Assembly: GCA_023055505.1 (NCBI GenBank)
Contig: JALIRH010000049.1
Coordinates: 744,001-808,000 of the forward strand
Reading direction: 5' to 3'
DNA from: Callipepla californica brunnescens
Lineage: Eukaryota > Chordata > Aves > Galliformes > Odontophoridae
DNA length: 64,000 nucleotides
Below the pieces are notes generated by a model that was not told where the DNA came from, did not search any database, and saw only the letters and a program-made list of their open reading frames with translations. The first letter of the stretch is position 1; each line of letters opens with the position of its first letter. The translations under genes were made by a program, and so were the position numbers. Shown in pieces: positions 24,401 to 36,456 of the stretch.

Positions 24401-26778
24401 GCATCAGATTACCGCAGATCTCACCTAACACTAACCCCAATCCAATCCCTACTACTAACCCCAAACCCAATCCAAACACCAAAACTATTCCTATTCCTAA
24501 ACCTAACACTAAGCCAGAACCAAACCCAAGGCCTACCCCTTCTCTCAGCCTGACACTCAAACTAACCTAGACCTGAACGCAACGCTAAATCAAATACTAA
24601 AACTCACCCTTAGCCAAGGCCCTTTTAGGACCCTTCCCTGGTCCTAAAACTAAAGAGAACCCTACCCCTTCCACTAAACCTTCATCTACATCCCTAACCC
24701 TTACCCTAAACCTAAATCTACACCAAAACCTAACCCTAACCCTAACATGTCTTCTAACTGTAAAACTAACGCTTCACCTAACCCGAACTGAAACCCCAGG
24801 ACTAAACCTTACCTAACACCTAGCTATATTCCTAACCCTATCCTGAAACCTAACGTTAACCCTAACCCTAAAAACAACTTGGAACCAAACCCTAACCCTA
24901 ACCTAACCCTTATCAGAACCCTAAATCTAATCCTAACCGTTACCTCAATTGAACTCCAATTCTTCCTGAAATCTAAATGGGACCTTAAAACCAACCCCAG
25001 ATTGAAGCCCAACCCTAAACCTAACACAAAGCATTAGATTACCACAGCCATCACCTAACTCTAACCCCAGCCTTAACGCTAATACTATCCCAAACACTAT
25101 TCCAATTCCTAAACCCAACACAAACCCAAAAACACAAAGCCTACAATTCTCACAGCCTAACACTGAAAGGAAACCTAAATCTTACCCTAACTCTAAAACT
25201 AATCCAAAGCATGACCACAATTTAAACTCTAAATCTACCTTCAAACTAAAGCTGACCCTAACACCAACCTCAAGTAAAAGCCCAACCCTAAGCCTAACAC
25301 AAAGCATTAGATTACCACAACGCTCACCTAACTTCTAACCCCCACCCTAACACTAATATCAAAGCAATCAGATTCCAAATACTAACCCAATACCTATTCT
25401 GAAACCCAAAACTATTCCAAAAACAAACCCAAGGCCTAACCTTTCTCTCACCCTAACAATCAAAGAAAACCTATTCCTAAACCTAATCCTAAATCTAGTC
25501 CTAACCCTAACCCTCACCCTTAATCTAACCCCAACCCCCACCCAGAAGCTAACACTTAGCATTGTACAATACCTAAACGTACCCCTAATCCTTATCACTA
25601 AACCTAAAAAGAACCTGAAACATAGTGCTAAATCCGAACCCTAACCCTGAAGACTAACGCTAACAATGAACCAATTCCTATACCTTTTCCTTCCTCCAAA
25701 TTGATTCCTAGCACTAACCCTAACCCTACATTAACCCTATCCTAACCCTAACCCTAACCCTAGCCCTAAACTACATTAACCCTAACCCTAACCCTAACCC
25801 TAACCCTAGCCCTAACCTAACTCTAACCCTAACCCTAACCCTAAACCTAATGCTAACACTTACCCTACCCTAACCCTAACCCTACCATACCCTAACCCTA
25901 ACCTACCCTAACACTAACCCTAACCCTAACCCTAAACCTAAACCTAAACATAAACCTAACCCTAACCCTAACCCTAATTCCTAACCCTTACCTTAACTGT
26001 ATCACAATCCCTATCATAATTCTTACCCTAACCCTAACCCTTACCTAACCCTAACCCTAACCCTAACCCTAACTCTAACCTTAACCCTAACCCTAACCGT
26101 AACCCTAACCTAACCCTAACCCTAATCCTAACCCTAACCCTAACTCTAATTCCTAACCCTTACCTTAACTGTATCACAATCCCTATCCTAATTCTTACCC
26201 TAACCCTAACCCTTACCTAACCCTAACCCTAACCCTAACCCTAACTCTCACCTTAACCCTAACCCTAACCCTAACCTAACCCTAACCCTAACCCTAACCC
26301 TAACCCTAACCCTAACCCTAACCCTAACCCTAACACTAACCCTAACACTAACCCTAACCCTAATTTTACCCTAAGCCTAAGCATACCCTAACCCTAACCC
26401 TAACCCTAACCCTAACCCTAACCCCAACCCTAACCTAACCCTAACCCTAACCCTAACCCTACCCTAACCCTAACCCTAACCCTAACCCTAACCCTTACCC
26501 TAACCCTAACAATAACAATAAATTTAACCTTAACCCTAACCCTAACCCTAACCTAACCCTAACCCTAACCCTAACCCTAACCCTAACCCTAACCCTACCC
26601 TAACCCTAACCCTAACCCTAACCCTAACCCTAACCCTTACCCTAACCCTAGCCTAACCCAAACCCTAACCCTAACCCTACCCTAACCCTAACCCTAACCC
26701 TAACCCTACCCCTAACCCTACTTTACCCTAACCCTAATCCTAACACTAACTCTAACTTTATTCCTTACCCTAACACTA
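21478..26778. repeat. Subtelomeric macrosatellite unit 5 (5301 bp)
   Basis: Same architecture, with the switch palindrome at 22213-22220 and the protease fragment at 23715-23903. A private 3-bp deletion lies near 22961 (CTAGTTGGG in place of CTAGTACTTGGG). From here to unit 7 the distal segment reads CTAACTGTATCACA where units 1-4 read CTAACCGTATCACA. AAAAAGAACCTG near 25606 is shared with unit 6. Confidence 0.95.
23715..23903 (+). pseudogene. Retroviral protease fragment, unit 5
   Basis: Identical by eye to the unit 3 fragment, at the same relative position after allowing for the 3-bp deletion upstream. Confidence 0.7.
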
Positions 26779-29700
26779 ATCCAATCCCGAACCCTAACCC
26801 TAATCCTAGCCCTAACTCTAACTTTATTCGTAACCCTACCCCTAATCCAAACAATAACCCTTACCCTAATCAAACCCTATCCCTATTCCTAACCCTTACC
26901 CTAACTGTATCACAATCCCTATCCTAACTCTTACCATAACCCAAACCCTAACCTAACCCTAACCCTAACCCTAACCCTATCCCTAACCCCTACCCTAACC
27001 CTAACCCTACCCTAACCTTAACTCTACCCTAACCGTATCCCTACCCTAACCCTAACCCTAATCCTAGCCCTTACTCTAACTTTATTCCTAACCCTACCCC
27101 TGATCCAAACACTAACCCTAACCTTAATGTAACCCTAACCCTATTCCTAACCCTTACCCTAACTGTATCCCATTCCCTATCCTAACTCTTACCATAACCC
27201 TAACCCTGATGCTAATGCTAACCCTAACCCTGAATCTAACCCTTACCCTAACCCGAACCCTTACCCAGAAGCTAACACTTAGCGTTGTACAATACCTAAC
27301 CGTACCCTAACCCTATCCCTAAACCTAAAAGGAACCCAAACTCTAACCCTAAATCTGTCCCTGAGCCTAACCTTCAACCTTACCCTAACCTTAACCCTAA
27401 CCCTGTTCCATTCTCTAAACATATCTGTAAGCATTACCTTCATCCTAACTCGAACTCTACCCTAACCCTATCCCTTTGACCCCAACACAAAACCCAGATT
27501 GAGCCTGACCCTAACCTAGGTAGCATAAAGTGTATGTAGGGTGAATTTGAGTTTTAGGGTCAAAGTTAAATTGTTAGTTTTAGGGTTAGGGTGAAGGATT
27601 GCTTTAGTTCTAGTATTAGGGTGTTTGGGGTTAGGGTTAGGGTAAGGATTTTGGAGTGGATTAGGTTTAGGGTCAGGTTTGGGGGAGTTTTGGGGTTAGG
27701 GTTAGATTTAGGATTAGGGTTAGCAAAAAAGTTGTTTTAGTTTTAGTTTAGGTTAGTGCTAGGATTAGGTTGAGTGTTCTTGTGAAGTTTAGGTTTAGGG
27801 TTAGGTTTAGGTTTAGATTGAGGTTTAGGGTAAGGAGTAGGGTTAATTTGACTTTTAGGGTCAGAGTAGAGTTAAGTCGTGTTAGGGTTAAGGTTAAGAA
27901 CAGGATTCAGATTCCAATTAGGTTTTGGGTTCCTACTAGGGATAGGCCTCAAATTAGTGTTAAGGTTAGGGTTAGGGTTAGGGTTAGGTATAGGGAAAGG
28001 GTTAGTGTTAAGGCCAGGGCAAGTGTATGGTTTAGGGTAAAGATTGGATTTAGGGTTAGGTTTAGATGTAGGTTTGGTTTGATCGTTAGGGTGTGAGAAG
28101 GCACCGGCCTTGGATTTCATTTGGAGATTGGGTAAGGTTTAGGAATAGGAATAACATTGGTGTTTAAAAGATGATTAGTGTTAGTATTAGGGATAGGGTT
28201 ACGGTTAGAGTTTAGTTAGGGTTGTTAGTTTTAGAGTGAGGGATAGGGGTATGGTTTGGTCTAGTACTTGGGTTAGGGTTTGGGATAGTCATAGCATTAG
28301 TGTTAGGGTTAGGGTTCCGTTAGGGTTGTGGTAATCTGATGCTAGGTGTCGGGATTAGGGTTGTGCTTAAATGTGGGTTTGGTTTGAGGGTCAGAGTTAG
28401 GGTTAGGGTAGAGTTAGAATTAGGGTAAGAGTTAGGATTAGGTTTAGGATTAGGATAAAGATTAGGTTAGGATTAGTGTTGGCTTTAGGGTTGTGTCTGG
28501 GAGAAGGGTTAGTGTTAGGGATAGACTTAGGGTAAGAGTAAGTGTTAGGAATAGGCATAGGTTTTGGGAAAGTTTCAGAGTTTGGACTGGATTTATGATT
28601 AGGGTTAGGGACAAAGATTTTTTGAGATTTGTGATTAGATTTAGGGAGAAAAGTAGGCTGACTTGTGGTGTTAGCAGTAGGTTTAGGTTTAGGTTTAGGT
28701 TTAGGATTCCATTTGTATTTATTGATTGAGGTTGGGTTAGTTGGAGTGTAAAGGTCAGAGTAGGGTTAGGCCTTGGGATAGGGTTAAGGTTTGGAATAGG
28801 ATTAGGATTCAAATGATGTTACGGGTTGGTGTTAGGGTTAGGGAAAGGTTAGGATCAGGGTTGAGGTCAGGGTTAGGTATAGGAAAAGGGTTAGTGTTAG
28901 GGCTAGGGCAATTGGAAGGGTTAGGCTTAGGCTTAGATATTAGGGTTAGGTTTAGGCGGAGGTTTGGTTCGAGTGTCAGGGTGAGAGAAGGGGTAGGCCT
29001 GGGGTTTGGTTTTGGGTTACATCATACAAATCATCACATACATTAGCTGGGGTGGGAGGTGCAAGGAACAGCCAGCAAAGTGCTGAGTTCATTCCAATCA
29101 GAGGACCTGAAGATCGGGTAGCTACTATCAAACCGTTTGTGTTGCCAATTCCGATGATATTTATGGGGCCCTGATGTTATGGTTCAGTGGGGAGTCACTA
29201 TCAAGTCCAAACCCAATCCAAACCCCAAACCTACTCCTATTCCTAAACCTTATCTTAACCCTAAACCAAACCCAAACCCAAGGCCCTCCCCTTCTCTCAG
29301 CCTAACACTCAAACTAACCTAAACCCGAAACTAACCCTACATTTATCCTAATCTTATCCATATTCTAAGGCCTAACCCTACTCTGACCAGAAAGCTCATG
29401 TTGTCTAAAATCTACCCCTTACCTAAAACCTAAATCGACAAAAAAACCTAACCCGAAACCTCAACCTAACTCTTCTCCTAACTAGAACACCAGCACTTCA
29501 CCTTACCCTAACTGGAAACCTAGGACTAAATCCTTACCTTGTCCAGAACCCTATTCCTAACCCAAACCAGAATTCTAACCTCTACCCTAACCAAAACCCT
29601 TCCCCTAAACCTAAACCTAATGCTACCCTCAACCAAACCCTAGCCCTAAATCCTACCCTAAAACCAACACCACGTTTAAGCTCAAACCTCAAGCCTCAAA

Positions 29701-32076
29701 GAAAGCATCAGATTACCGCAGATCTCACCTAACACTAACCCCAATCCAATCCCTACTACTAACCCCAAACCCAATCCAAACACCAAAACTATTCCTATTC
29801 CTAAACCTAACACTAAGCCAGAACCAAACCCAAGGCCTACCCCTTCTCTCAGCCTGACACTCAAACTAACCTAGACCTGAACGCAACGCTAAATCAAATA
29901 CTAAAACTCACCCTTAGCCAAGGCCCTTTTAGGACCCTTCCCTGGTCCTAAAACTAAAGAGAACCCTACCCCTTCCACTAAACCTTCATCTACATCCCTA
30001 ACCCTTACCCTAAACCTAAATCTACACCAAAACCTAACCCTAACCCTAACATGTCTTCTAACTGTAAAACTAACGCTTCACCTAACCCGAACTGAAACCC
30101 CAGGACTAAACCTTACCTAACACCTAGCTATATTCCTAACCCTATCCTGAAACCTAACGTTAACCCTAACCCTAAAAACAACTTGGAACCAAACCCTAAC
30201 CCTAACCTAACCCTTATCAGAACCCTAAATCTAATCCTAACCGTTACCTCAATTGAACTCCAATTCTTCCTGAAATCTAAATGGGACCTTAAAACCAACC
30301 CCAGATTGAAGCCCAACCCTAAACCTAACACAAAGCATTAGATTACCACAGCCATCACCTAACTCTAACCCCAGCCTTAACGCTAATACTATCCCAAACA
30401 CTATTCCAATTCCTAAACCCAACACAAACCCAAAAACACAAAGCCTACAATTCTCACAGCCTAACACTGAAAGGAAACCTAAATCTTACCCTAACTCTAA
30501 AACTAATCCAAAGCATGACCACAATTTAAACTCTAAATCTACCTTCAAACTAAAGCTGACCCTAACACCAACCTCAAGCCCAACCCTAAGCCTAACACAA
30601 AGCATTAGATTACCACAACGCTCACCTAACTTCTAACCCCCACCCTAACACTAATATCAAAGCAATCAGATTCCAAATACTAACCCAATACCTATTCTGA
30701 AACCCAAAACTATTCCAAAAACAAACCCAAGGCCTAACCTTTCTCTCACCCTAACAATCAAAGAAAACCTATTCCTAAACCTAATCCTAAATCTAGTCCT
30801 AACCCTAACCCTCACCCTTAATCTAACCCCAACCCCCACCCAGAAGCTAACACTTAGCATTGTACAATACCTAAACGTACCCCTAATCCTTATCACTAAA
30901 CCTAAAAAGAACCTGAAACATAGTGCTAAATCCGAACCCTAACCCTGAAGACTAACGCTAACAATGAACCAATTCCTATACCTTTTCCTTCCTCCAAATT
31001 GATTCCTAGCACTAACCCTAACCCTACATTAACCCTATCCTAACCCTAACCCTAACCCTAGCCCTAAACTACATTAACCCTAACCCTAACCCTAACCCTA
31101 ACCCTAGCCCTAACCTAACTCTAACCCTAACCCTAACCCTAAACCTAATGCTAACACTTACCCTACCCTAACCCTAACCCTACCATACCCTAACCCTAAC
31201 CTACCCTAACACTAACCCTAACCCTAACCCTAAACCTAAACCTAAACATAAACCTAACCCTAACCCTAACCCTAATTCCTAACCCTTACCTTAACTGTAT
31301 CACAATCCCTATCATAATTCTTACCCTAACCCTAACCCTTACCTAACCCTAACCCTAACCCTAACCCTAACTCTAACCTTAACCCTAACCCTAACCGTAA
31401 CCCTAACCTAACCCTAACCCTAATCCTAACCCTAACCCTAACTCTAATTCCTAACCCTTACCTTAACTGTATCACAATCCCTATCCTAATTCTTACCCTA
31501 ACCCTAACCCTTACCTAACCCTAACCCTAACCCTAACCCTAACTCTCACCTTAACCCTAACCCTAACCCTAACCTAACCCTAACCCTAACCCTAACCCTA
31601 ACCCTAACCCTAACCCTAACCCTAACCTCAACCCTAACCCTAACACTAACCCTAACCCTAATTTTACCCTAAGCCTAAGCATACCCTAACCCTAACCCTA
31701 ACCCTAACCCTAACCCTAACCCCAACCCTAACCTAACCCTAACCCTAACCCTAACCCTACCCTAACCCTAACCCTAACCCTAACCCTAACCCTTACCCTA
31801 ACCCTAACAATAACAATAAATTTAACCTTAACCCTAACCCTAACCCTAACCTAACCCTAACCCTAACCCTAACCCTAACCCTAACCCTAACCCTACCCTA
31901 ACCCTAACCCTAACCCTAACCCTAACCCTAACCCTTACCCTAACCCTAGCCTAACCCAAACCCTAACCCTAACCCTACCCTAACCCTAACCCTAACCCTA
32001 ACCCTACCCCTAACCCTACTTTACCCTAACCCTAATCCTAACACTAACTCTAACTTTATTCCTTACCCTAACACTA
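26779..32076. repeat. Subtelomeric macrosatellite unit 6 (5298 bp)
   Basis: Same architecture, with the switch palindrome at 27514-27521 and the protease fragment at 29019-29207. It lacks the 6-bp GTAAAAG-type insertion that units 4 and 5 carry. This is the last copy with a complete C-rich arm after the protease fragment. Confidence 0.95.
29019..29207 (+). pseudogene. Retroviral protease fragment, unit 6
   Basis: Identical by eye to the unit 3 fragment. This is the last copy that is followed by the C-rich arm. Confidence 0.7.
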
Positions 32077-34505
32077 ATCCAATCCCGAACCCTAACCCTA
32101 ATCCTAGCCCTAACTCTAACTTTATTCGTAACCCTACCCCTAATCCAAACAATAACCCTTACCCTAATCAAACCCTATCCCTATTCCTAACCCTTACCCT
32201 AACTGTATCACAATCCCTATCCTAACTCTTACCATAACCCAAACCCTAACCTAACCCTAACCCTAACCCTAACCCTATCCCTAACCCCTACCCTAACCCT
32301 AACCCTACCCTAACCTTAACTCTACCCTAACCGTATCCCTACCCTAACCCTAACCCTAATCCTAGCCCTTACTCTAACTTTATTCCTAACCCTACCCCTG
32401 ATCCAAACACTAACCCTAACCTTAATGTAACCCTAACCCTATTCCTAACCCTTACCCTAACTGTATCCCATTCCCTATCCTAACTCTTACCATAACCCTA
32501 ACCCTGATGCTAATGCTAACCCTAACCCTGAATCTAACCCTTACCCTAACCCGAACCCTTACCCAGAAGCTAACACTTAGCGTTGTACAATACCTAACCG
32601 TACCCTAACCCTATCCCTAAACCTAAAAGGAACCCAAACTCTAACCCTAAATCTGTCCCTGAGCCTAACCTTCAACCTTACCCTAACCTTAACCCTAACC
32701 CTGTTCCATTCTCTAAACATATCTGTAAGCATTACCTTCATCCTAACTCGAACTCTACCCTAACCCTATCCCTTTGACCCCAACACAAAACCCAGATTGA
32801 GCCTGACCCTAACCTAGGTAGCATAAAGTGTATGTAGGGTGAATTTGAGTTTTAGGGTCAAAGTTAAATTGTTAGTTTTAGGGTTAGGGTGAAGGATTGC
32901 TTTAGTTCTAGTATTAGGGTGTTTGGGGTTAGGGTTAGGGTAAGGATTTTGGAGTGGATTAGGTTTAGGGTCAGGTTTGGGGGAGTTTTGGGGTTAGGGT
33001 TAGATTTAGGATTAGGGTTAGCAAAAAAGTTGTTTTAGTTTTAGTTTAGGTTAGTGCTAGGATTAGGTTGAGTGTTCTTGTGAAGTTTAGGTTTAGGGTT
33101 AGGTTTAGGTTTAGATTGAGGTTTAGGGTAAGGAGTAGGGTTAATTTGACTTTTAGGGTCAGAGTAGAGTTAAGTCGTGTTAGGGTTAAGGTTAAGAACA
33201 GGATTCAGATTCCAATTAGGTTTTGGGTTCCTACTAGGGATAGGCCTCAAATTAGTGTTAAGGTTAGGGTTAGGGTTAGGGTTAGGTATAGGGAAAGGGT
33301 TAGTGTTAAGGCCAGGGCAAGTGTATGGTTTAGGGTAAAGATTGGATTTAGGGTTAGGTTTAGATGTAGGTTTGGTTTGATCGTTAGGGTGTGAGAAGGC
33401 ACCGGCCTTGGATTTCATTTGGAGATTGGGTAAGGTTTAGGAATAGGAATAACATTGGTGTTTAAAAGATGATTAGTGTTAGTATTAGGGATAGGGTTAC
33501 GGTTAGAGTTTAGTTAGGGTTGTTAGTTTTAGAGTGAGGGATAGGGGTATGGTTTGGTCTAGTACTTGGGTTAGGGTTTGGGATAGTCATAGCATTAGTG
33601 TTAGGGTTAGGGTTCCGTTAGGGTTGTGGTAATCTGATGCTAGGTGTCGGGATTAGGGTTGTGCTTAAATGTGGGTTTGGTTTGAGGGTCAGAGTTAGGG
33701 TTAGGGTAGAGTTAGAATTAGGGTAAGAGTTAGGATTAGGTTTAGGATTAGGATAAAGATTAGGTTAGGATTAGTGTTGGCTTTAGGGTTGTGTCTGGGA
33801 GAAGGGTTAGTGTTAGGGATAGACTTAGGGTAAGAGTAAGTGTTAGGAATAGGCATAGGTTTTGGGAAAGTTTCAGAGTTTGGACTGGATTTATGATTAG
33901 GGTTAGGGACAAAGATTTTTTGAGATTTGTGATTAGATTTAGGGAGAAAAGTAGGCTGACTTGTGGTGTTAGCAGTAGGTTTAGGTTTAGGTTTAGGTTT
34001 AGGATTCCATTTGTATTTATTGATTGAGGTTGGGTTAGTTGGAGTGTAAAGGTCAGAGTAGGGTTAGGCCTTGGGATAGGGTTAAGGTTTGGAATAGGAT
34101 TAGGATTCAAATGATGTTACGGGTTGGTGTTAGGGTTAGGGAAAGGTTAGGATCAGGGTTGAGGTCAGGGTTAGGTATAGGAAAAGGGTTAGTGTTAGGG
34201 CTAGGGCAATTGGAAGGGTTAGGCTTAGGCTTAGATATTAGGGTTAGGTTTAGGCGGAGGTTTGGTTCGAGTGTCAGGGTGAGAGAAGGGGTAGGCCTGG
34301 GGTTTGGTTTTGGGTTACATCATACAAATCATCACATACATTAGCTGGGGTGGGAGGTGCAAGGAACAGCCAGCAAAGTGCTGAGTTCATTCCAATCAGA
34401 GGACCTGAAGATCGGGTAGCTACTATCAAACCGTTTGTGTTGCCAATTCCGATGATATTTATGGGGCCCTGATGTTATGGTTCAGTGGGGAGTCACTATC
34501 AAGTC
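32077..34505. repeat. Truncated macrosatellite unit 7 (array boundary)
   Basis: Corresponds to unit 1 positions 1-2429, with the switch palindrome at 32812-32819, and ends exactly at the 3' edge of the protease fragment (CTATCAAGTC at 34496-34505). Units 1-6 continue from this point with CAAACCCAATCC and the C-rich arm. Unit 7 instead continues with AGATTTTCGGGAGG and the remainder of a retroviral pol gene. This makes unit 7 either the ancestral boundary copy or the site of a later exchange. Confidence 0.93.
34317..34505 (+). pseudogene. Retroviral protease fragment, unit 7, continuous with pol
   Basis: Same sequence as in units 3-6, but here it runs directly into reverse transcriptase. In the WGPD frame the reading continues past 34505 for about 14 more codons until a TAA. 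An overlapping frame from 34485 reads into GGAIERCDALKLIW, which is typical of the start of retroviral RT. Protease directly upstream of RT is the standard retroviral order, and this supports the identity of the core in the other six units. Confidence 0.8.
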
Positions 34506-35226
34506 AGATTTTCGGGAGGGGCCATTGAGAGGTGCGACGCCCTTAAGCTAATATGGAAAAGAGATACCCCTAGATGGGTGGATCAATGGCCCCTTCCGCT
34601 AGAAAAACTTGGCGCCCTCCAAGACTTGGTAGCGGAACAATTAGCAAAAGGACATACTGTACCTCCACTAATCCTTGGAACTCACCTGGATTTGTCATTA
34701 AGAAACAAACTGGTCAATGGCGCTTGTTCCATGACCTCAGAAAAATGAATGATGCTCTGGAAAATATGGGAGCCCTTCAACCAGGCCTCCTGTCACCCAC
34801 TATGATTCCCCGAGACTGGCATTTGACTGGCACTGATCTTCAAGACTGCTTTTTTAATAGTCCATTACACCCTGAGGATGCCCCTCCATTTGCTTTTTCA
34901 GTTCCAAGCATCAACATGCAAGCCCCGTTGCAGAGATACCAGTGGGTTGTGCTGCCACAAGGAATGAAAAATAGCCCCACCATTTGTCAGTGGTATGTAG
35001 CTAAAGTGCTTAGCCCCATTCCAGACACAATGCCAAATGTTTTATTGTATCATTAGATGGACGACATCTTAGTAACCGCGCAACATCACGAGATCATGGA
35101 GGAAGCAGTAGCCCTCCTTACAACTGCTGTTAATTCGGCAGGTTTCTGTATTGCGCCTGAAAAAATGCAGAAAATATCACCATGGAAATATTTAGGCTGG
35201 TGCATCAGAGCCCAGACTATCATTCC
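34506..35226 (+). pseudogene. pol: Endogenous retrovirus reverse transcriptase domain (pol), broken
   Basis: RT fingers and palm are readable. The N-terminal part (GGAIERCDALKLIW) lies in the frame from 34485. From about 34640 the reading moves to the frame of 34574-35056, with WRLFHDLRKMND, the first catalytic aspartate region TDLQDCFF and the LPQGMKNSP signature. The YMDD-type catalytic box is interrupted: TAG at 35054-35056 stands immediately before MDD, where a Tyr codon is expected. Reading continues after it with ILVT and then YLGW, up to a TAG near 35228. The protein would copy retroviral RNA into DNA in an intact virus. Here the frame change and the stop inside the active site show it is dead. 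Confidence 0.88.
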
Positions 35227-35874
35227 CTAGCCCTTACAAAGACAAACTGATGTGAAAAATTGACACGATGTACAAAAATGGTTGGGATCAATTAACTGGG
35301 TCTGAGCGCTCTTGGGTATCTCTAATGCAGACTTGTATCCTCTTTTGGAACTACTGAAAGGGGATTCTGATTTACACTCTCCCTGCCGTCTTGGCTCTGA
35401 AGTGGCTAGTGCCTTGCAAAAAGTTGCTGCAGCTAGCACTAACAGACAAGCTCATCGGTGTGCCCCGGAGTTACCTTTTTTTCTAATGATCCTCAACCCT
35501 GCTCGACAACCTCATGCGCTAATTTTTCAGTGGGATTTTCAAAGGCCAGACCCACTATTCATTATTGAATGGATTTTTTTGCCAAACCAGTTGACAAAGA
35601 CAATCCTGACACAGCATGAGATGTTTGCTTCCCTGAGAATCAAAGCTAGGCAGCGCTTGCTGATGTTATCAGGGGTAGACTTTTCCTCTAGTTGTTTACC
35701 TGTGACAAATGTGTATTTACAATGGCTTGATCAGCAAGCAGATGCCTTTAGCATGGCATTGGCAAGCTATACAGGCAGCCTTACTTCCCACGCACCGTCA
35801 CACAAGCTATTGAACCTCAATGTTCACTTCACATCCACACCAAAAAGAAGTGATCAGCTGCTGCAGGCCCTTAC
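35227..35874 (+). pseudogene. pol: Endogenous retrovirus RT thumb/connection region
   Basis: An open frame runs from before 35312 (GISNADLYPLLELLKG) to 35986. It contains the betaretrovirus/alpharetrovirus-type thumb signature with YPL.ELLKGD, followed by RRLGSE-like and ALQKV stretches. The connection subdomain follows (ILNPARQPHALIFQWD, a long hydrophobic IIEWIFLP). A second portion (LASYTGSLTSHAPSHKLL) leads toward RNase H. The stop near 35228 and a TGA within WVxALLG-like sequence at about 35302 separate it from the RT palm. From about 35870 onward the true coding reading moves to another frame, so the tail of this open frame (35875-35986) is spurious. Confidence 0.78.
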
Positions 35875-36156
35875 CAGATTACGGATGGGTCTGGAAGATC
35901 ACACAAATCAGTTATTTGATGGTGGGATAATCAACAGAAGCAATGGGATTCGGATATTGAAATTGTTTCTGGTTCTCCACAAATAGTGGAACCAGCTGCT
36001 GTTGTCCGAGTTTTTTGGAAATGGTCCACACCTTTCAATCCTATTACCGACTCAGCTTCTGTTGCAGGAATTGTTCAGCGAGCAGAAGCATCCATATTAC
36101 GCAATATTTCTCACTCTTCATTGTTTATTTTGTTCCAGGAACTTTTTTTTTTTTAG
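35875..36156 (+). pseudogene. pol: Endogenous retrovirus RNase H domain, with internal stop
   Basis: The frame starting at 35875 reads ITDGSGRSHK, the first catalytic-aspartate motif of retroviral RNase H. A TGA follows at 35917-35919. Then come EIVSGSPQIVEPAAVVRVF, with the conserved glutamate, and ITDSASVAGIV, with the next aspartate. It runs into a T12 tract at about 36143-36154 that ends in TAG. Beyond the tract, the frame used by 36015-36281 picks up DSHTHPYFVMHIRSHT, the final His region of the domain. The homopolymer is therefore the site of a length change. The other open frame over the same bases (from 36002) is a shadow. Confidence 0.78.
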
Positions 36157-36456
36157 ACTCCCACACTCATCCTTATTTTGTAATGCACATCCGCTCACAC
36201 ACATCTTTACCTGGTTTCACAGCAGAAGGGAATCTCAAGCTGATATGTCCGTGTTTTACCAGACCGAATAGCGCAAGCTAAACTTAGCCACTCCTTCTTT
36301 CATCAGAATGCTGGAGGTCTTAAACGACAGTCTGGGCTTACCTCCCAACAAGCATCAAACATTACAGCGGTATGTCCCGACTGCCAGAGGCATTCTTTCC
36401 CATCAATAGCAGGGGGGGTTAACCCCAGAGATCTGCAGAGCCTCCAGCTATGGCAA
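36157..36456 (+). pseudogene. pol: RNase H end and integrase zinc-binding (HHCC) domain
   Basis: After the T tract, HIRSHTSLPG is followed by a return to the main frame near 36241. The integrase N-terminal domain is complete in one frame: HX3H (His codons 36289-36291 and 36301-36303) and CX2C (Cys codons 36373-36375 and 36382-36384), about 23 residues apart. The reading then proceeds through NPRDLQSLQLWQ into the catalytic core without interruption. In an intact virus this domain coordinates zinc and helps integrase multimerise on viral DNA ends. Confidence 0.82.

Noticed and set aside
34317..34505. The 189-bp core as a cellular exon or small RNA gene
   Set aside because: Its motif order fits retroviral protease, and it leads directly into RT in the last unit.
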